NCBI GenBank assembly: GCA_958295665.1
Contig: OY282558.1
Coordinates: forward strand, 335,703,106 to 335,767,105
Origin: Tipula vernalis
Taxonomy: Eukaryota; Arthropoda; Insecta; Diptera; Tipulidae
DNA: 64,000 bases
Direction: 5' to 3'
Position 1 is the first letter of the stretch. Each line of letters opens with the position of its first letter. The position numbers were made by a program, and so were the translations under genes. Below, in pieces: positions 35,001-48,131 of the stretch. The notes below the pieces were generated by a model. The model was not told where the DNA came from. It saw nothing but the letters and a program-made list of their open reading frames with translations, and searched no databases.

Positions 35001-35188
35001 AACTACAGAGGATGCAGCGCTGCTTATTCAGGAAGCAAGCAGTTAAGATGAACCAACCCGAAGTAAATCGTAGAGTGTCAGGAACTATTCATGGACAATT
35101 GGGTAAAATGACTTATGCTCAAGTAATGATGAGCAACGGAAATCCCGGAAAAACTGCTCAAAATGACGATATAAGTCAAACACTTTGA
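35001..35188 (+). pseudogene. Scrap of LINE ORF1 (gag) carboxy end
   Basis: NYRGCSAAYSGSKQL resembles the end of the last zinc knuckle of Jockey-type ORF1 (compare ANYRGC in the LINE at 7652-9166). After a frame change it continues with GKMTYAQVMMSNGNPG, a typical ORF1 tail, to a TGA at 35186. It starts 20 nt after the transposase scrap. Confidence 0.5.
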
Positions 35189-35750
35189 GTTAATTTTGAG
35201 CAGACTAAATACTTTGATGGGCGATTACGCAGAAACTAAAGTATAGCATTAAGGGAGCTATCAAAAAAATATGGATTTACTTTTTATAATTTTATTCCTT
35301 TGATTTTTTTGTTTAGTCAGCTATCGAACACAATCTCTCATTGACTGCTCCTGTTTAGGAATACAATTAATAATTAAACATTAATATTTTTTTGTATGAT
35401 TTATTTATTTTTTTTGTTAAAATAATTTATTATGTATCACAGAGATTTGTTGTATTTTTTTCAACACCATTTTGTGCCACTTAAAAAAAATATATTTTAG
35501 GGCCAACAGCACGAGCGATGTGTTGTCTTTGTAGAGATCGAGACGAGACTGATTACAATTTTATTTTGTTTTTGTGTTTCTTTGTATCTGTTCACCATGC
35601 TGCGATTGTTTCAGCCAAGCACGAAGGGGAAGTCAATCCAATACGCATTCGATGTGGAATGTGTGTCGCCAAGTTTGTAGTGGTTAATTGGGTGAACCGC
35701 TACACCTGTACATTCGATTTCGCCGGTTTTATAAATTTCCCAATTTTCCG
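35189..35750. other. No gene seen
   Basis: AT-rich. The plus frame at 35518-35856 runs into the foldback repeat and has no recognisable domain. Confidence 0.35.
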
Positions 35751-35759
35751 TTTTTGCAC

Positions 35760-36433
35760 CTATTTTGCCATTGATCCAAACGTATGTACTGGTTCTGGAA
35801 TAGGACTGAAAGGCCGAATGTCAAAAGGCCGAACGCCGAAAGGCCGAAAGTGTTGAAAGGCCGAATTTCGAAAGGCCGAATGTGTCGAAAAGCCAAACAG
35901 GGCGAAAGGCCGAATGTCGAAAGGCCGATTGTGTCGAAAGGCCGAATGTCGAAAGGCCGTTTGTGTCGAAATTGATTTTAATTTTTCATCTTTTCGAAAA
36001 ATTTTCAAAATTTATATTTTTATGAAAATTAAAATTTTTATTTTTATTAAAATTTTTGTATAAAAATGTTTAATAGTAAATCGACGTAAATATTAAAATC
36101 TTCTTACGTTTTTTTTTTGTAATATAATTAAAAATTAATTAATTATAATAAAAAAAGAAAAATAAATAATTTTTTTTTCCGACAAAATTTGATCCCATTA
36201 ATATGCTACATACATTTGGCCTTTCGGGCCAATCTGCCTTTCCACAAGCTCAGCCATTCGACCCATTCGGCCTTTCGACCCATTCGGCCTTTAGACATTC
36301 GGCCTTTCAATACTTTCGGCCTTCCGAGTCAATCGTCCATTAGACATTCGGCCTTCCGACCATTCGGGTTGTCGTTGTTAGGCCTTTCGTCATTCGGCCT
36401 TCCGACTTTCGGCCTTTCAATTTCGAACGCTTG
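35760..36433. mobile_element. Foldback (FB-like) element with inverted GGCCGAA arrays
   Basis: The left arm, about 35805-35968, is a tandem array of GAAAGGCCGAATGTC-type units. The right arm, about 36218-36420, is the inverted array (GGCCTTTCGACATTCGG type). Both surround about 250 bp of AT-rich DNA. The nine bases TTTTTGCAC occur at 35751-35759 and again at 36434-36442, which could be a 9-bp target duplication as known for Drosophila FB elements. However, the sequences next to these copies are not inverted repeats of one another, so the outer limits are tentative. The open frames across the arms are repeat artefacts. Confidence 0.75.
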
Positions 36434-36449
36434 TTTTTGCACATAACTA

Positions 36450-37129
36450 TAGAGCGCGAGATAAATTTACATTTTGCTACAAGTGAGTAACAATTACCAA
36501 ATTCGTCATACATAAGTATTTGTTACTTCGTTTTAATTAAAGTAATTTTCGAGAAATGGGTGGCTATTTGAGCAGAAAATATTTAGGATGACATAATAAT
36601 AAGGGCATAATTACGCCACTAAAATAAAACCGTCACAGTAAGCCAATCATCGGAAGTAATTCGAACAAAGAATTGGTTCTGAAGCTGTCACAAATTATCA
36701 TAGGAATTTAGGCTGCACCCGAAACCTGTGATAAACATTTTTTAGTAATAATTTTTGACATTTATTTGAAAAATATTCCCCTACATTCACAATTTTTTAT
36801 TATGCTGTTCGAATAGTGTCATAAATTTTTAGTAATTTCCCAAACTATCATGTTTATTCTTTCATTCTATTGTAGTAATTTCCGAGAGATTGGTGGATTT
36901 GAACAGAAATTTTGCTGGATGGTACCCAGAAGTAAACTTAATAGCTTTCTTTTATCACGGCTTAGCATTAGTATAGGATACAGATTTACAGGGCAGAAAG
37001 AAGGTCAAAATAAGTAAGGGACATCAAGTCTATAGTCAAGTCAAGTTATTTCAGAGTCAATTTAATTTTGTGTTCTCCTAAGTATGCTACATTAATGGGG
37101 AATTTATTTAATTTAAACTTGGATGGTTT
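36450..37129. other. AT-rich stretch with a diverged direct repeat
   Basis: GTAATTTTCGAGAAATGGGT near 36541 resembles GTAATTTCCGAGAGATTGGT near 36881. Both are followed by GAACAGAAA-like sequence, hinting at a 340-bp duplication. No gene. Confidence 0.35.
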
Positions 37130-38410
37130 TCTCCACGGTGAACGCATTTAGGTTGAACATTTTGGGCTTTTACACAATCTTTGGTATGATGTTTACCTAA
37201 ACATTTGACACACCTGGGTTACCTGTTCCAATATCTTTGTGTATATCCATAGGCTTGCATTGTTTACATTGTGGTATAATAACTACTTTGCACCCCAAGA
37301 TGCACTTAATTTGATAAAGTTTTTCAATATCTTCATCAGTATCGAAGGTCAACATAAAATTGTTGAGAGATACCTTGCCTCCGTTTTAGCTTAATTGATG
37401 CTTCAGTTGCCTTAAATCCTTTTGCTTTCAGGTCATTCATTATTTTTTCTGGTTTACACGTGGAGTGTAAGTTTTCAGCCATGACCCTAATTGGTCTGGT
37501 TTGTTTGTCTTCAAACGTGTGCTAAGCACGTTTTTCTTCGTTTAACATTTTTGCCATTTTTCTGTTAGTTTCACCGGCTTCCAAGGTTATTTTGATGGTG
37601 TTTCCGTTAATCACATTCGCAATAAATTTATCAGTAGTAGTTTTTGTTTTTATTTTCTCATAAAGTAAATCGTAGTCTTTGACTTCATCTATTACTATTA
37701 GTGGCAATGGTGGTATTTTTTTTGGTTGTTTCTGGATAATATTTAAAACATCATCCTTTAATTGTGATGGGGTGGGCGTATTATTCCGTTTCTTTTTTTT
37801 CTCCCACGAGGGAGGTGTATTTTGGTTAGGAATAGAACCGATGTATTCCATTGGATTAAGAGCTTTAATTTCGTTTTCAAGCGTCTTCATACTCTTCTGC
37901 ATCCATGCAATTGTATCATTCAGTTGCTTGTTTATATTGTTTGCTTCAACTAATGCATCATTAGCTTTACACAATTCCTTGTGAAGCTTTTCTTCATTTG
38001 TAGAACGAGTGTTGTGTCTGCTGGCCCTAAGGGGGACTTCTGCTTCTTATCGGGGAATAAGATACTTTTTTATTCCTCTGGAAGGAATGTGAATTGTCTT
38101 TTTCAGTTTCACTCAATTGAGTTTGTTTATTCACCAACATGTCTTGGGATTGGTTAAAATAAATGTAGTAAAGCAATGGCTGGTCTCCCCCAAAATCCTT
38201 GAAACCGACCTTCGAAGAGCGCGGATTTACCTAAGCAATAGTTGTACCACCTGGGTATTAGTTTCCATATTTGTTCCGCTCATTGCTCATTTATAGTATA
38301 CTGCACTCGCCTCTAGTATTTAGCCGATGCTTCAAATCGTTGCCCGGGTGTTACCACGTAGAGGTATATTAGACACATTTGGTGGTTTCTACATAGTTGT
38401 AGCTTTGGAA
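37130..38410 (-). pseudogene. Second Jockey-type LINE relic, ORF1 and 5' region
   Basis: Minus-strand frames match the ORF1 layout of the LINE at 7652-9166. An amino-terminal coiled-coil-like block (NNINKQLNDTIAWMQKSMKT) and a middle domain end at MAKMLNEEKRA in the open run 37974-37522. A DKQTRPIRVMAENLHSTCKP block follows near 37500, and a decayed zinc-knuckle region near 37270-37150 (CVKCLGKHHTKDC type). The 38150-38410 part resembles 9166-9480 of the first copy. Frameshifts and stops break ORF1, and ORF2 is absent. The two copies are clearly related but well diverged. Confidence 0.7.
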
Positions 38411-38607
38411 TATCGACCACGAGATACATGTCTATAGACGGTCAACCTCTACTCTATTTAGACGCACTCAACACACAACGATAAAATTTAAAAAAACTAA
38501 AATAACAAATAATTGTAAGTACAGTCTGTGATCAAATTATTAGAACCGCTTTGAATACTGATAATTTATTTAATTTACTAAACATTTTGAACTCGTGGCC
38601 GCATTAA

Positions 38608-39208
38608 AATATTATATTTACAATTGTTATTATAAATATTACGTGTTTTAAAAAAAATATTTATGTACTAAATTATTTATGTAAGTACAAAAAATTTAAA
38701 TTACTAATATTTAGCTATATTTCTATTCAAAAAAAAAATATATTTCTAGCAGAACTAGCTCAAAATATTGAAAAGATGAATTGTTCTTTAGGACTAGCTC
38801 TACATTACTTTAATTTGGAATTCTAACCTAACTAGATCTGACCCTACTAAATATTATAGGGGCTAAATTTAACATGTACTAATTTGTACTAAATTTATTA
38901 TATTTTTTTAAATTTTTAACACCCTCAGAGCTGCTTCTAGTCTAGTTAAATCAAAACACCAAATGAAATAAATGTAGAACTAGTCCTAGAGGACAATTCA
39001 TCTTTTCAATATTTTGAGGTAGCTCTTCTAGAAATATTTTTTTTTAAATAGAAATATAGCTAAATATTAGTAATTTAAATTGTTTTAGCACTTATGTATA
39101 TAAATAATTTAGTACTAATTTTTTTTAGTACTTATATAAATAATTTAGTACATAAATATTTTTTTTTTTTAAAACACGTAATATTTATAATAACAATTGT
39201 AAATATAA
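38608..39208. mobile_element. Foldback element, arms about 230 bp
   Basis: The left arm from about 38608 (TTACAATTGTTATTATAAAT, then ACGTGTTTTAAA) is mirrored by the right arm ending near 39208. CAAAATATTGAAAAGATGAA near 38760 is mirrored near 39000-39020. The arms are close copies with small indels, and the spacer is about 120 bp. Non-coding. Confidence 0.85.
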
Positions 39209-39209
39209 G

Positions 39210-39898
39210 AAATTTATTTTTGGTTATTTCTTTAAAATTTGAACTAGAAGGTTGTTTTTCTTAATACAAAGTTTTTTATAAAATTGTATTTTTATTTTAT
39301 TAAACATTTCTTCAATTATTAAATAACAAAAACCAAAACTCAAAAATTTATAAAACCGAAACCAAACCAAAATCAAATTTATCAGTCATTAGCACACATT
39401 ACTTTCTGACTTATCCTTAATATTAAAATTTAATTGACGCCTGTTTATAATCAAATTGGCATTATTTAAATGTCTTATCAGGCACAACCAAAAAATCAAA
39501 TTTTTTTATTTTGTCTTCGACCAATGTTTGACATTTTATTTTCTCTACAATAACTACTTTACAGTTGTTTTTTCTGGTTAATTTAAATCTTTATTTTTTT
39601 TCTTAATTAAATTTAAAAAAAACAATATTTTATCTAAGAAGGCTTACTGGGCTTCCACTGGCTATCAAAGTCTCAAATTTTTTCAATCTGCATATGCTTA
39701 TCATCGTCACCAAATGCAATATTTATTTCTATTTTTGAACATTTGATTTATTACCGCAAAACGGAAATCCCTTACCTTCTTTCAGTGGTATTTATTTATT
39801 ATAACCTCCACAATTGCCCTTAAGCAATCCACTCATACTTAATTTGTCACGATTTATTTTATACATACAATAGAAAACAATAAATACCATAAAATGGT
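39210..39898. other. No gene seen
   Basis: AT-rich spacer between the foldback and the hAT-like element. It contains nothing I can support. Confidence 0.4.
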
Positions 39899-40109
39899 TT
39901 CTTAGCCAGTGGCGTATCTAGGTACCCGCAGCCGCGGGGGGCCACGGTGATTGGGGCACACGAGATTTACCAAACGTTCGAATATTAGTTCAAAGTTAAG
40001 GTTAGATAGATGGTAGCTCAGATTAAGCTTAAAATAGACCACCTTTTCACAATTGTAGAAGGGGACATTTTTAGGAAATTTTTAATAAAAGCAGGTGGTT
40101 TAGTTTGTA

Positions 40110-40335
40110 TTAGAAGAAGAAAACGTTCCTGTTGCTATTAAATATATTCTTAAGACATGCCCAACAATTTCTTCTCGGTTGCTGAAGTAAAGTGAATGTC
40201 AGAGTAACTACACATAATCTGACTCCATAGAAATAAGAATAGCTTTAGGTTCTGACAGATATTTAGATTTAGAAGAAGATTTGCTGAACTTGTTTGAAAT
40301 GAAAACTTTTAACATCAAATGATAAGGATTTTAGT
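40110..40335 (+). pseudogene. Possible hAT dimerisation-domain scrap
   Basis: PVAIKYILKTCPTI followed, after a shift, by SVAEVK resembles the hAT carboxy-terminal pattern of a leucine-rich block, then TxPVSVASAERSFS. It fits the flanking hAT ends but is short and broken. Confidence 0.3.
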
Positions 40336-40357
40336 GTTTGCTGGGTTGATTTATTTG

Positions 40358-40754
<397 letters not shown>

Positions 40755-40919
40755 TACAATGATACAAATTTACCACTTTCGCACTTCAAATTCAACCCTT
40801 CACAACACATAAATTTGTTATTAGTGATGGTGTTTTTGTTTTTTCGGTGGGTTCTAGAGACAGGGGAGTGTAGCATGGAAATGGGATGCGTGATGTTTCG
40901 AAGCAGTCAGGTTATTAAA

Positions 40920-41579
40920 GATTTTCGAACTTATTCGAGTAGTTTTGAGATTGTCGGTTGTATTTGATAGTTCGATGTTACTCAAGAATCTTAGAGCCTA
41001 ATCGAAAAATATGATTGTTCCATATTTACGAAATTATCCGGTACTATTCGAGAGTTTCATTCTTATTGCATATCGTTTTGTTGAGCTTAGTACTAACTTG
41101 CTTAGTAGCATTTTGCTTAGAAGTATTAGTAACATTAAGCTATTTAACAAATAGTTCAATAGTTCAATATTTACAAGAATTTTCTAGATTCTTACAGGCT
41201 TTCCGAAATTATTCATTAATATCCAAATTTTTCGGTATTATTGAAATTGTTCGAGATCAATCAGATTCACATAATCTAGAAATTATTCGAATGTTTCCTT
41301 AGTGTTTCGACCTTTTTAGGATTTTAAAGATTTTCAAATTTATTCGAATTCTGTATGGCAATGTTCTGCGCTTAGGTTTTGAGTTATGGAAACTTGCAGA
41401 GTTACACATATAAATCTGGATCGCAATATTTAGTAGATTTTTCGAGATTATGCCACAATTTCAATATGTCTCAGCATCCTCGATTATTCGAAATTAATCA
41501 AGAATGACCAAGTTATTTAAGTTTTACATGGTGGTGATTCGAATGGAATAATTCGATATCTGAGAACTTTCTAGAATAC
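40920..41579. repeat. TTATTCGAGATT-type dispersed repeat
   Basis: Motifs such as TTATTCGAA, ATTATTCGA and TTCGAGATTAT recur every 10-25 bp, the reverse complement of the family at 15300-16170. The block is cut by the BEL/Pao insertion at 41580. Confidence 0.55.
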
Positions 41580-42198
41580 TGTTTACGCCTAAAAACCTAA
41601 ACAATTTGTTGTTAATTCATTTTTAAAAAACATAAATTAAATAATTAAAATTTATATACTTACATGGAAAACTTAACATTGCACTTTGCAATGTTATTGT
41701 TAGTATAATTGTACCTGTCAACATTATCGATAGAATAATAATAATTGAGCTCACATTGTATCGATCAAATATTTGCTCAATAATATTATTCACCACCATT
41801 TTAATTTTCGCGCTTTACATAATGAAAATGAGTTTTCTTGTACGTCAAAAAACAAAGATTCACTCTCTTTTGTTCGAGTCATCTGCACGGGTAACAACAA
41901 ATTTGGATAATTTTACTGGTAAAACAAATTATTATATATATTTCTATAAAATTAAGCCATTTTGTTTGTATCAAAAATTGAAAATTATACATATACATAC
42001 AAAATACAATTGAAAAATAAATTTCTTTTATTACTTTTTTATTATATCTTATTATTAATGAATTTACAAATAAAACAAACAATTGCGTTTAAAACAATTT
42101 TTTTTGTGAGTGAAAAGTGATTCATAAAGTGGACAATTAATATTTAAGTGTTGTGCAAATTTATAATTTTTTTTGAATTCCGTTTGCCTGCTACAACA
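41580..42198 (+). repeat. 5' LTR of the BEL/Pao element
   Basis: 619 bp, TG...CA ends. It contains AATAAA-type signals in its last quarter and apparently drives the element's transcript. Confidence 0.95.
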
Positions 42199-42201
42199 TT
42201 T

Positions 42202-42219
42202 TGGTGCCGAAACCCGGGA
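42202..42219 (+). promoter_or_regulatory. Primer binding site for tRNA-Phe
   Basis: TGGTGCCGAAACCCGGGA, three bases after the LTR, is complementary over 18 nt to the conserved 3' end of eukaryotic tRNA-Phe (as I recall it). Confidence 0.8.
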
Positions 42220-42417
42220 ATAATCTATATTCCATATAAGTGTAACTCTAATTATTTTGCAAAGTGTTATATATTTCATTAAAGCATACGTTTGCGTAAT
42301 TTCGATTCATAAATCGCTATTTGTTACGTCTTCTACGTATATTAATTCAATTTGAGCAGATTGGTATTGTTCCTACACCATTATCTCAAATCACAATTAT
42401 CCATATTAATTTATAAA

Positions 42418-45400
42418 ATGTCTGAATTACAATCTCTAATTAAAAAACGCGGTATTATAAAAGCTACGTTGACCAATATAAAAAAGTTCACCGATAAATT
42501 TGGTTGGGATTCTGCTCAGGCTGTCAACGTGGAACAATTAGAAACCAGGATTGAGAAATTAAATGAAGCATGAAAGGAATTCCACGACGTTGAATATCAA
42601 ATTCTGCTTCATGATGATCAAGCATCTGAAGCCGATGAATTTGAAGAAAGATTCTATGATATTAAGGCATTGCTAAAGCGTCTACTCAGTACTCGCGCTC
42701 ATAGCATTGGTGTCGCTCCAGATAAGTCTCAAGACAAATCCATGGTAGAAAATCCGTGTGATAGGTCGTTGCATCAAGCGTCAGAACTTCGTTTACCACG
42801 TGTAATGATAGAGCAGTTTAGTGGAGACTATGCCAAGTGGCAGTCCTTCCAAGACCAATTTGAAACTTCTATACACTCAAAGGAAAATTTATCAAATATT
42901 CATAAGTTTCAATACTTAAAGAGCTTACTGAAGAACGATGCAGCTTCTTTAATTAGGCACATGTCACTGACAGATGGAAACTACACGCTAGCTTGGGAAA
43001 AATTAAAGAAACGGTATAGCAAAAAGAAATATTCAGTGAGGGAACTAATTGAATTGTTTCTCAATCAACCTACTGTGAGTGCCGACGGTTTTAAACAATT
43101 GAGAGCAATCTGTGATACATCCGATGAAGTATTAAGAGGTCTTCAGGCTCTTGGACCAGATTGGCAATCGCGAGATCCATGGTTAATCCATATTTTAATG
43201 AAGAAACTCGATTTGGAGACACTACAAGCTTGGGCAAAACATTCAAGCGACAACGAGGTTCCTACAATAACCTGTTTATTGGATTTTCTGACGGAACGCT
43301 GTGATGCATTAGAAGCATGTACGTTGTTAAGGCGTCCATCTTCAACTCGACAAAACACACACACTAGAGTCCATGCAGCTACAACAAATTTCGTGAACTG
43401 TGTAATGTGCAATTCAAATAACCATCCGCTTTTCAAGTGTTTCAGGTTCAAAAAACTAAATCAATCAGAAAAAACGAAATTCACTGAAACTAACAATCTA
43501 TGCCAGAACTGTTTAAGTTCTAGTCATGACTTTAACAACTGCCAAAGCTCGAATCGATGTTTCACTTGTGGAAATAAACATCATACCTTACTTCACCCAA
43601 GCAATAGCCAGAGCAACAATCAACCGCATAAATCAAACCAATTTTCCAAACAGAATCAGACATCATCCAACTGTTTCACAACTTGTGTTGAATCTACAAT
43701 CAACGAGAAAAGCAATTTCGCTCCAAATAACCAAAACATCAAGTCATCAATCAACCATCCAACTTCAATCAACAAAGCAACATCACCAGGAACATCAACC
43801 ACATTTTACGCGCCATCAACAACCCGAGATTTAAAAACTACTCCAGCAATTTCCAATCCACAAAATTTGTTCAATTATCATTCTTCTACTATCAACTCGA
43901 GTTCGCAAAACACGGTTTCTACTGGCAATACGATCGATACATTGCTGTCCACCGTAGTATTTCACATTGAAGATGATTTTGGAATAATACATACTGCTAG
44001 AGGGCTGCTTGATTCGGGGTCTCAAACCACCCTAATTAGTGATAGCTGTGTCAAACGATTTGGACTTCATAGAACCCGATCATACGTTACTATCAATGGT
44101 TTAGCTTCGCAAAAGGCTGGGATAACGAAAGGAGAAATTAGACTAAATATAGTATCCAGATTAAACCCCGAAAATCACGTTAGTGTACGAGCAATTATAC
44201 TCAGCCATTTAACTTCCAAGTTACCTACCAACCAATTAAACGACTCCAATTGGCCTGTTGTGAAAAATCTAAATTTAGCTGATCCATCGTATAACATTCC
44301 AGGAATCATTGACGTTATACTAGGCAATGATGTTTTTTATGAAATTTTGTTACCGCAGAAAATCACAGTTGCGGATCATTTATTTGCTCAATCGACGATA
44401 TTTGGTTGGGTACTTGGTGGTCAAATTATTAACGGTAGCACAAATTCAACAAATCTCCACACAACAGCTTCATACAATGAAAACGAGAATGATTTAATTC
44501 AGCGGTTTTGGGAAATTGAGGAGTTTAATATTACTTCAAGTCAGACATCAGCAGAAGATGAATGTGAAGAACATTATCGTCAAAACACTACAAGAGCTGA
44601 AGATGGAAGATATGTAGTAAGACTTCCATTTAAGCTGCAACCAGCAGAGTTGGGTTCCTCTTATAATCAGGCGAACAGAAGATTTGTCGCACTAGAAAGA
44701 AAGTTCACCAATCATCCTCAAATACAAACCGAGTATAAGGAATTCATGAAGGAGTATGAGACGCTTGGCCACATGGAGAAAATCGAATGCGCAGAGAATT
44801 CAACAAATCAGCTTCTGCAGAGCTACCACCTGCCTCACCATTGTGTAATAAAGGAAACTAGCAGTACTACCAAATTGAGAGTTGTTTTCGACGGTTCATG
44901 TAAATCAACAACTGGCCATTCTCTAAATGATATGCTTTTAGTTGGACCAAAAATTCAAGATGACCTCATGACGATATTGCTACGATTCCGTACACACAAA
45001 ATTGCCATTGCTGCGGACATAGAAAAAATGTATCGCCAGATCGTAATTCACCCTGCTGACCGAGATTTTCAACGTATTCTCTGGCGTGATTCACCTAGCC
45101 ATCACATTCAAGAATTCCGTCTAACAACAGTAACATACGGAACTTCTAGCGCTCCGTTTTTGGCTTGCCGCACGTTACATAAATTGGCTAATGATTATCG
45201 CGAGACGTATCCAGATGCTGCTAATCGGTTGAAATCCGATTTTTATGTTGATGACATGTTGACAGGTTGTGATGAAATAAAAACAGCGAGTACTATATAT
45301 CAAGATATGACATCACTATTATCTAACGGCGGATTCAAATTACGAAAATGGATGTCAAATGATCAAAACTTGACCCAGCACTTACAAATATCCGATGAAA

Positions 45401-47874
45401 TTTCAAGTTCCTTGGAGTTCGAAGATGTTACAATGGTAAAAACTCTTGGTTTGTTATGGAATCCAAAAGATGACAATTTTATGTTCAGGGTCACGATAGA
45501 AGACACCGAAAAATTAACAAAAAGATCTTTATTATCAGAAGCATCTCGAATTTTCGATCCTCTTGGTTGGTTGTGACCCAGCACAGTACTAATTAAAATT
45601 TTATTTCAACAGCTCTGGCTGCGTAAATTAAACTGGGATGATGAACTACCATCAGATATTAAAGAAAAATGGAGCAAAATGAGAGCGTCACTACATCATC
45701 TGCAGAATATTGAAATTCCACGATTTATACGTACATACAAGCATCAAAACATGAACATAGAACTCCATGGGTTTTCAGACGCATCAGAGCTTGCCTATGG
45801 TGCAGCAGTATACTTACGCGTTGAAGACAGCGAAGAAAATATATTTGTCAATCTACTTGCCGCAAAAACAAAGGTCGCACCAATTAGACAAATTTCCATA
45901 CCACGTCTCGAGCTATGTGCTGCTGTACTTCTGTGCCGTTTACTAAAATATGTTCAAGAATCGATTAAGTTGGAGGTAAACTCATTGTTCGCATGGACCG
46001 ATTCACAAATTGTACTAACTTGGTTATCAGATATACCAAGAAAATGGAACTGCTTTGTGGGGAATAGAACGTCGTACATTTTAGAACAAATTACAAGAGA
46101 TAAATGGATGTACGTACCATCGAAACAAAACCCAGCCGATTCAGCATCTAGAGGACTGACACCACCATCTCTTGTTACAAACAAACTTTGGTGGAATGGA
46201 CCTGAGTGGCTAGCTCAGAATAGCAAATACTGGCCCAAAGATGTAATAGTTCACGATCGAACCAATGCAACTGATGAACTCGAAGTCCGAAAGAAGTTTA
46301 TCAAAAGTTACCACGTCACAGTAAGTCTTGATCATATTTGTCAACAACTTTTCACGAAATTTTCTTCATTAAATAAAATCTACAGAATACTAAGTTATAT
46401 TTTCAGATTTACTTTAAAAACGAGACGATTATATGGAGAAGAACAAGAATCTAAAATTGGTATCCTGCCGCCAACAGTCGATGAATTCATACTAGCTGAA
46501 AACTATTCCATCAAATGGGTCCAAGCAGAAGCGTTTCCAGACGACATTCAATATATCATACGGCATGGTGAGATTAAACAAGGAAGCAAGCTATCGTCAT
46601 TAACGCCATTTCTTGATGATAAAGGAATAATGCGAGTAGGAGGGAGAATTTCCAATGCAAGTTGCAGTTTTGATACAAAGCACCCAATTATTTTGCCACA
46701 AAACCATAACTATACGAAGCTTTTAATAGAAAAATATCATCGGGAAAATTTCCATCCAGGACCGTCATTACTTACCAGTCTTATCCGTCAAAGATTTTGG
46801 GTAATTGGATGTCGTAAAGTCACAAGATGGTACGTGCAAAAATGCATCTTATGTTTCATGCAAAGAAAAATTAAGAACCAACAACTTATGGCTGACCTAC
46901 CGAAAGAACGTGTTAGTACTGGACGACCATTCCTAAACACTGGTGTCGACTATGCGGGTCCTTTATACTTAAGAGATCGACAAGGAAGAGGCAAATTTAG
47001 AACCACCAAAGCATACATAGCATTGTTCATTTGCTTGTCTGTAAAAGCTGTGCATATAGAGGTCGTAACTGACATGACGACAGAAGCATTTATTGCCGCT
47101 CTGAAGCGGTTTATATCACGTCGCGGAGTACCTTGTCAAATACACTGTGACAATGGTAGTAATTTCGTTGGAGCTCGCAATGAATTACATGTCCTCTATG
47201 AGTTGTTCAAATCCGATAATCACACAAAACTAGTATCCGAATTTTTATCTCCACAGAAAATACGATTTAAATTCAACCCTCCAAATGCGCCACACTTCGG
47301 TGGTTTGTGGGAGTCAAACATAAAGTCGGTCAAATCGCATTTTTACAGGGTAGCCGGATCGACATCATTTACATACGAAGAAGCAAACACTCTACTAATC
47401 CAAATAGAAGCAGTTTTGAATTCAAGGCCACTCTGTGCATTATCTAATGACGTTACTTCGTTTGATGTTCTAACACCGGCACATTTCTTGATTGGAGAAC
47501 CGTTGATCAGCATCCCTGAACCAGATCTAAGTCACATCCATTCTAGTCGACTATCAAAATGGCAGAATATTCAAAACAGGGTTCAATCATTCTGGAGATT
47601 GTGGTCGAGAGATTATTTAAGCACACTCAATCAGCGTCGAAAATGGCAACACAAAACCAAGAATTTATGCACTGATCAATTAGTGGTAATACAAGATGAT
47701 AACATTCCACAATCACACTGGATTATTGGGAGAATCCAACACCTTCACTACGGTAAAGATGGCCAAGTTCGAGTTGCAACTGTCAAAACACCTAGAGGTG
47801 TTATGAAAAGGCCATCTGTAAAATTAATCCCATTGCCAATAGATGATGCCAACTTTAGCACGGTTCCACATTAA
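42418..47874 (+). pseudogene. BEL/Pao gag-pol polyprotein with two in-frame TGA codons
   Basis: One frame of 1818 codons from the ATG at 42418 (MSELQSLIKKRG) to TAA at 47872. TGA codons stand at 42571 (codon 52) and 45574 (codon 1053); otherwise it is open. Domains: a gag region of DUF1759 type (LPRVMIEQFSGDYAKW near residue 126); zinc knuckles near residues 328-341, 362-375 and 381-393; aspartic protease LLDSGSQTTLI (Asp about 532); reverse transcriptase with YVDD at about 943-946; RNase H from HGFSDAS (about 1117); integrase with Asp 1511, Asp 1578 and Glu 1632 as the DDE set; then a DUF5641-like end with SKWQNIQNRVQSFW. The protein would copy RNA to DNA and insert it. Codon 52 precedes KEF in gag, where a Trp (TGG) would need one base change. 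Unless the stops are read through, no full polyprotein is made. Confidence 0.93.
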
Positions 47875-48117
47875 TCATCGGAAAAATATTCCAGTAAGAA
47901 TAACGCAACATTGAATCTTTTTTATTTATTAGCTGAATTATATCCATTATATTTAATTTTTTTCATTTGGATTTTACTAAAAAATATTGAATTGTAAATC
48001 ATTATTATTTTTATTAGTTTCTACATGTAAACAAAATTGTTCTTACCCACATAGAAATCAGAAATATCGAATATTCTGATTGATCGCGGTAGTTTACATC
48101 ATTTAATTTATTATTTT

Positions 48118-48131
48118 TTGGGGGGCAGTTA
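48118..48131 (+). promoter_or_regulatory. Polypurine tract before the 3' LTR
   Basis: TGGGGGGCAG lies just upstream of the 3' LTR and would prime plus-strand DNA synthesis. Confidence 0.6.

Noticed and set aside
35518..35856. 112-residue plus-strand frame
   Set aside because: No recognisable domain, and it ends inside the foldback array.
41756..42013. 85-residue frame repeated at 48308-48565
   Set aside because: Duplicated only because it lies in both LTRs of the BEL/Pao element.
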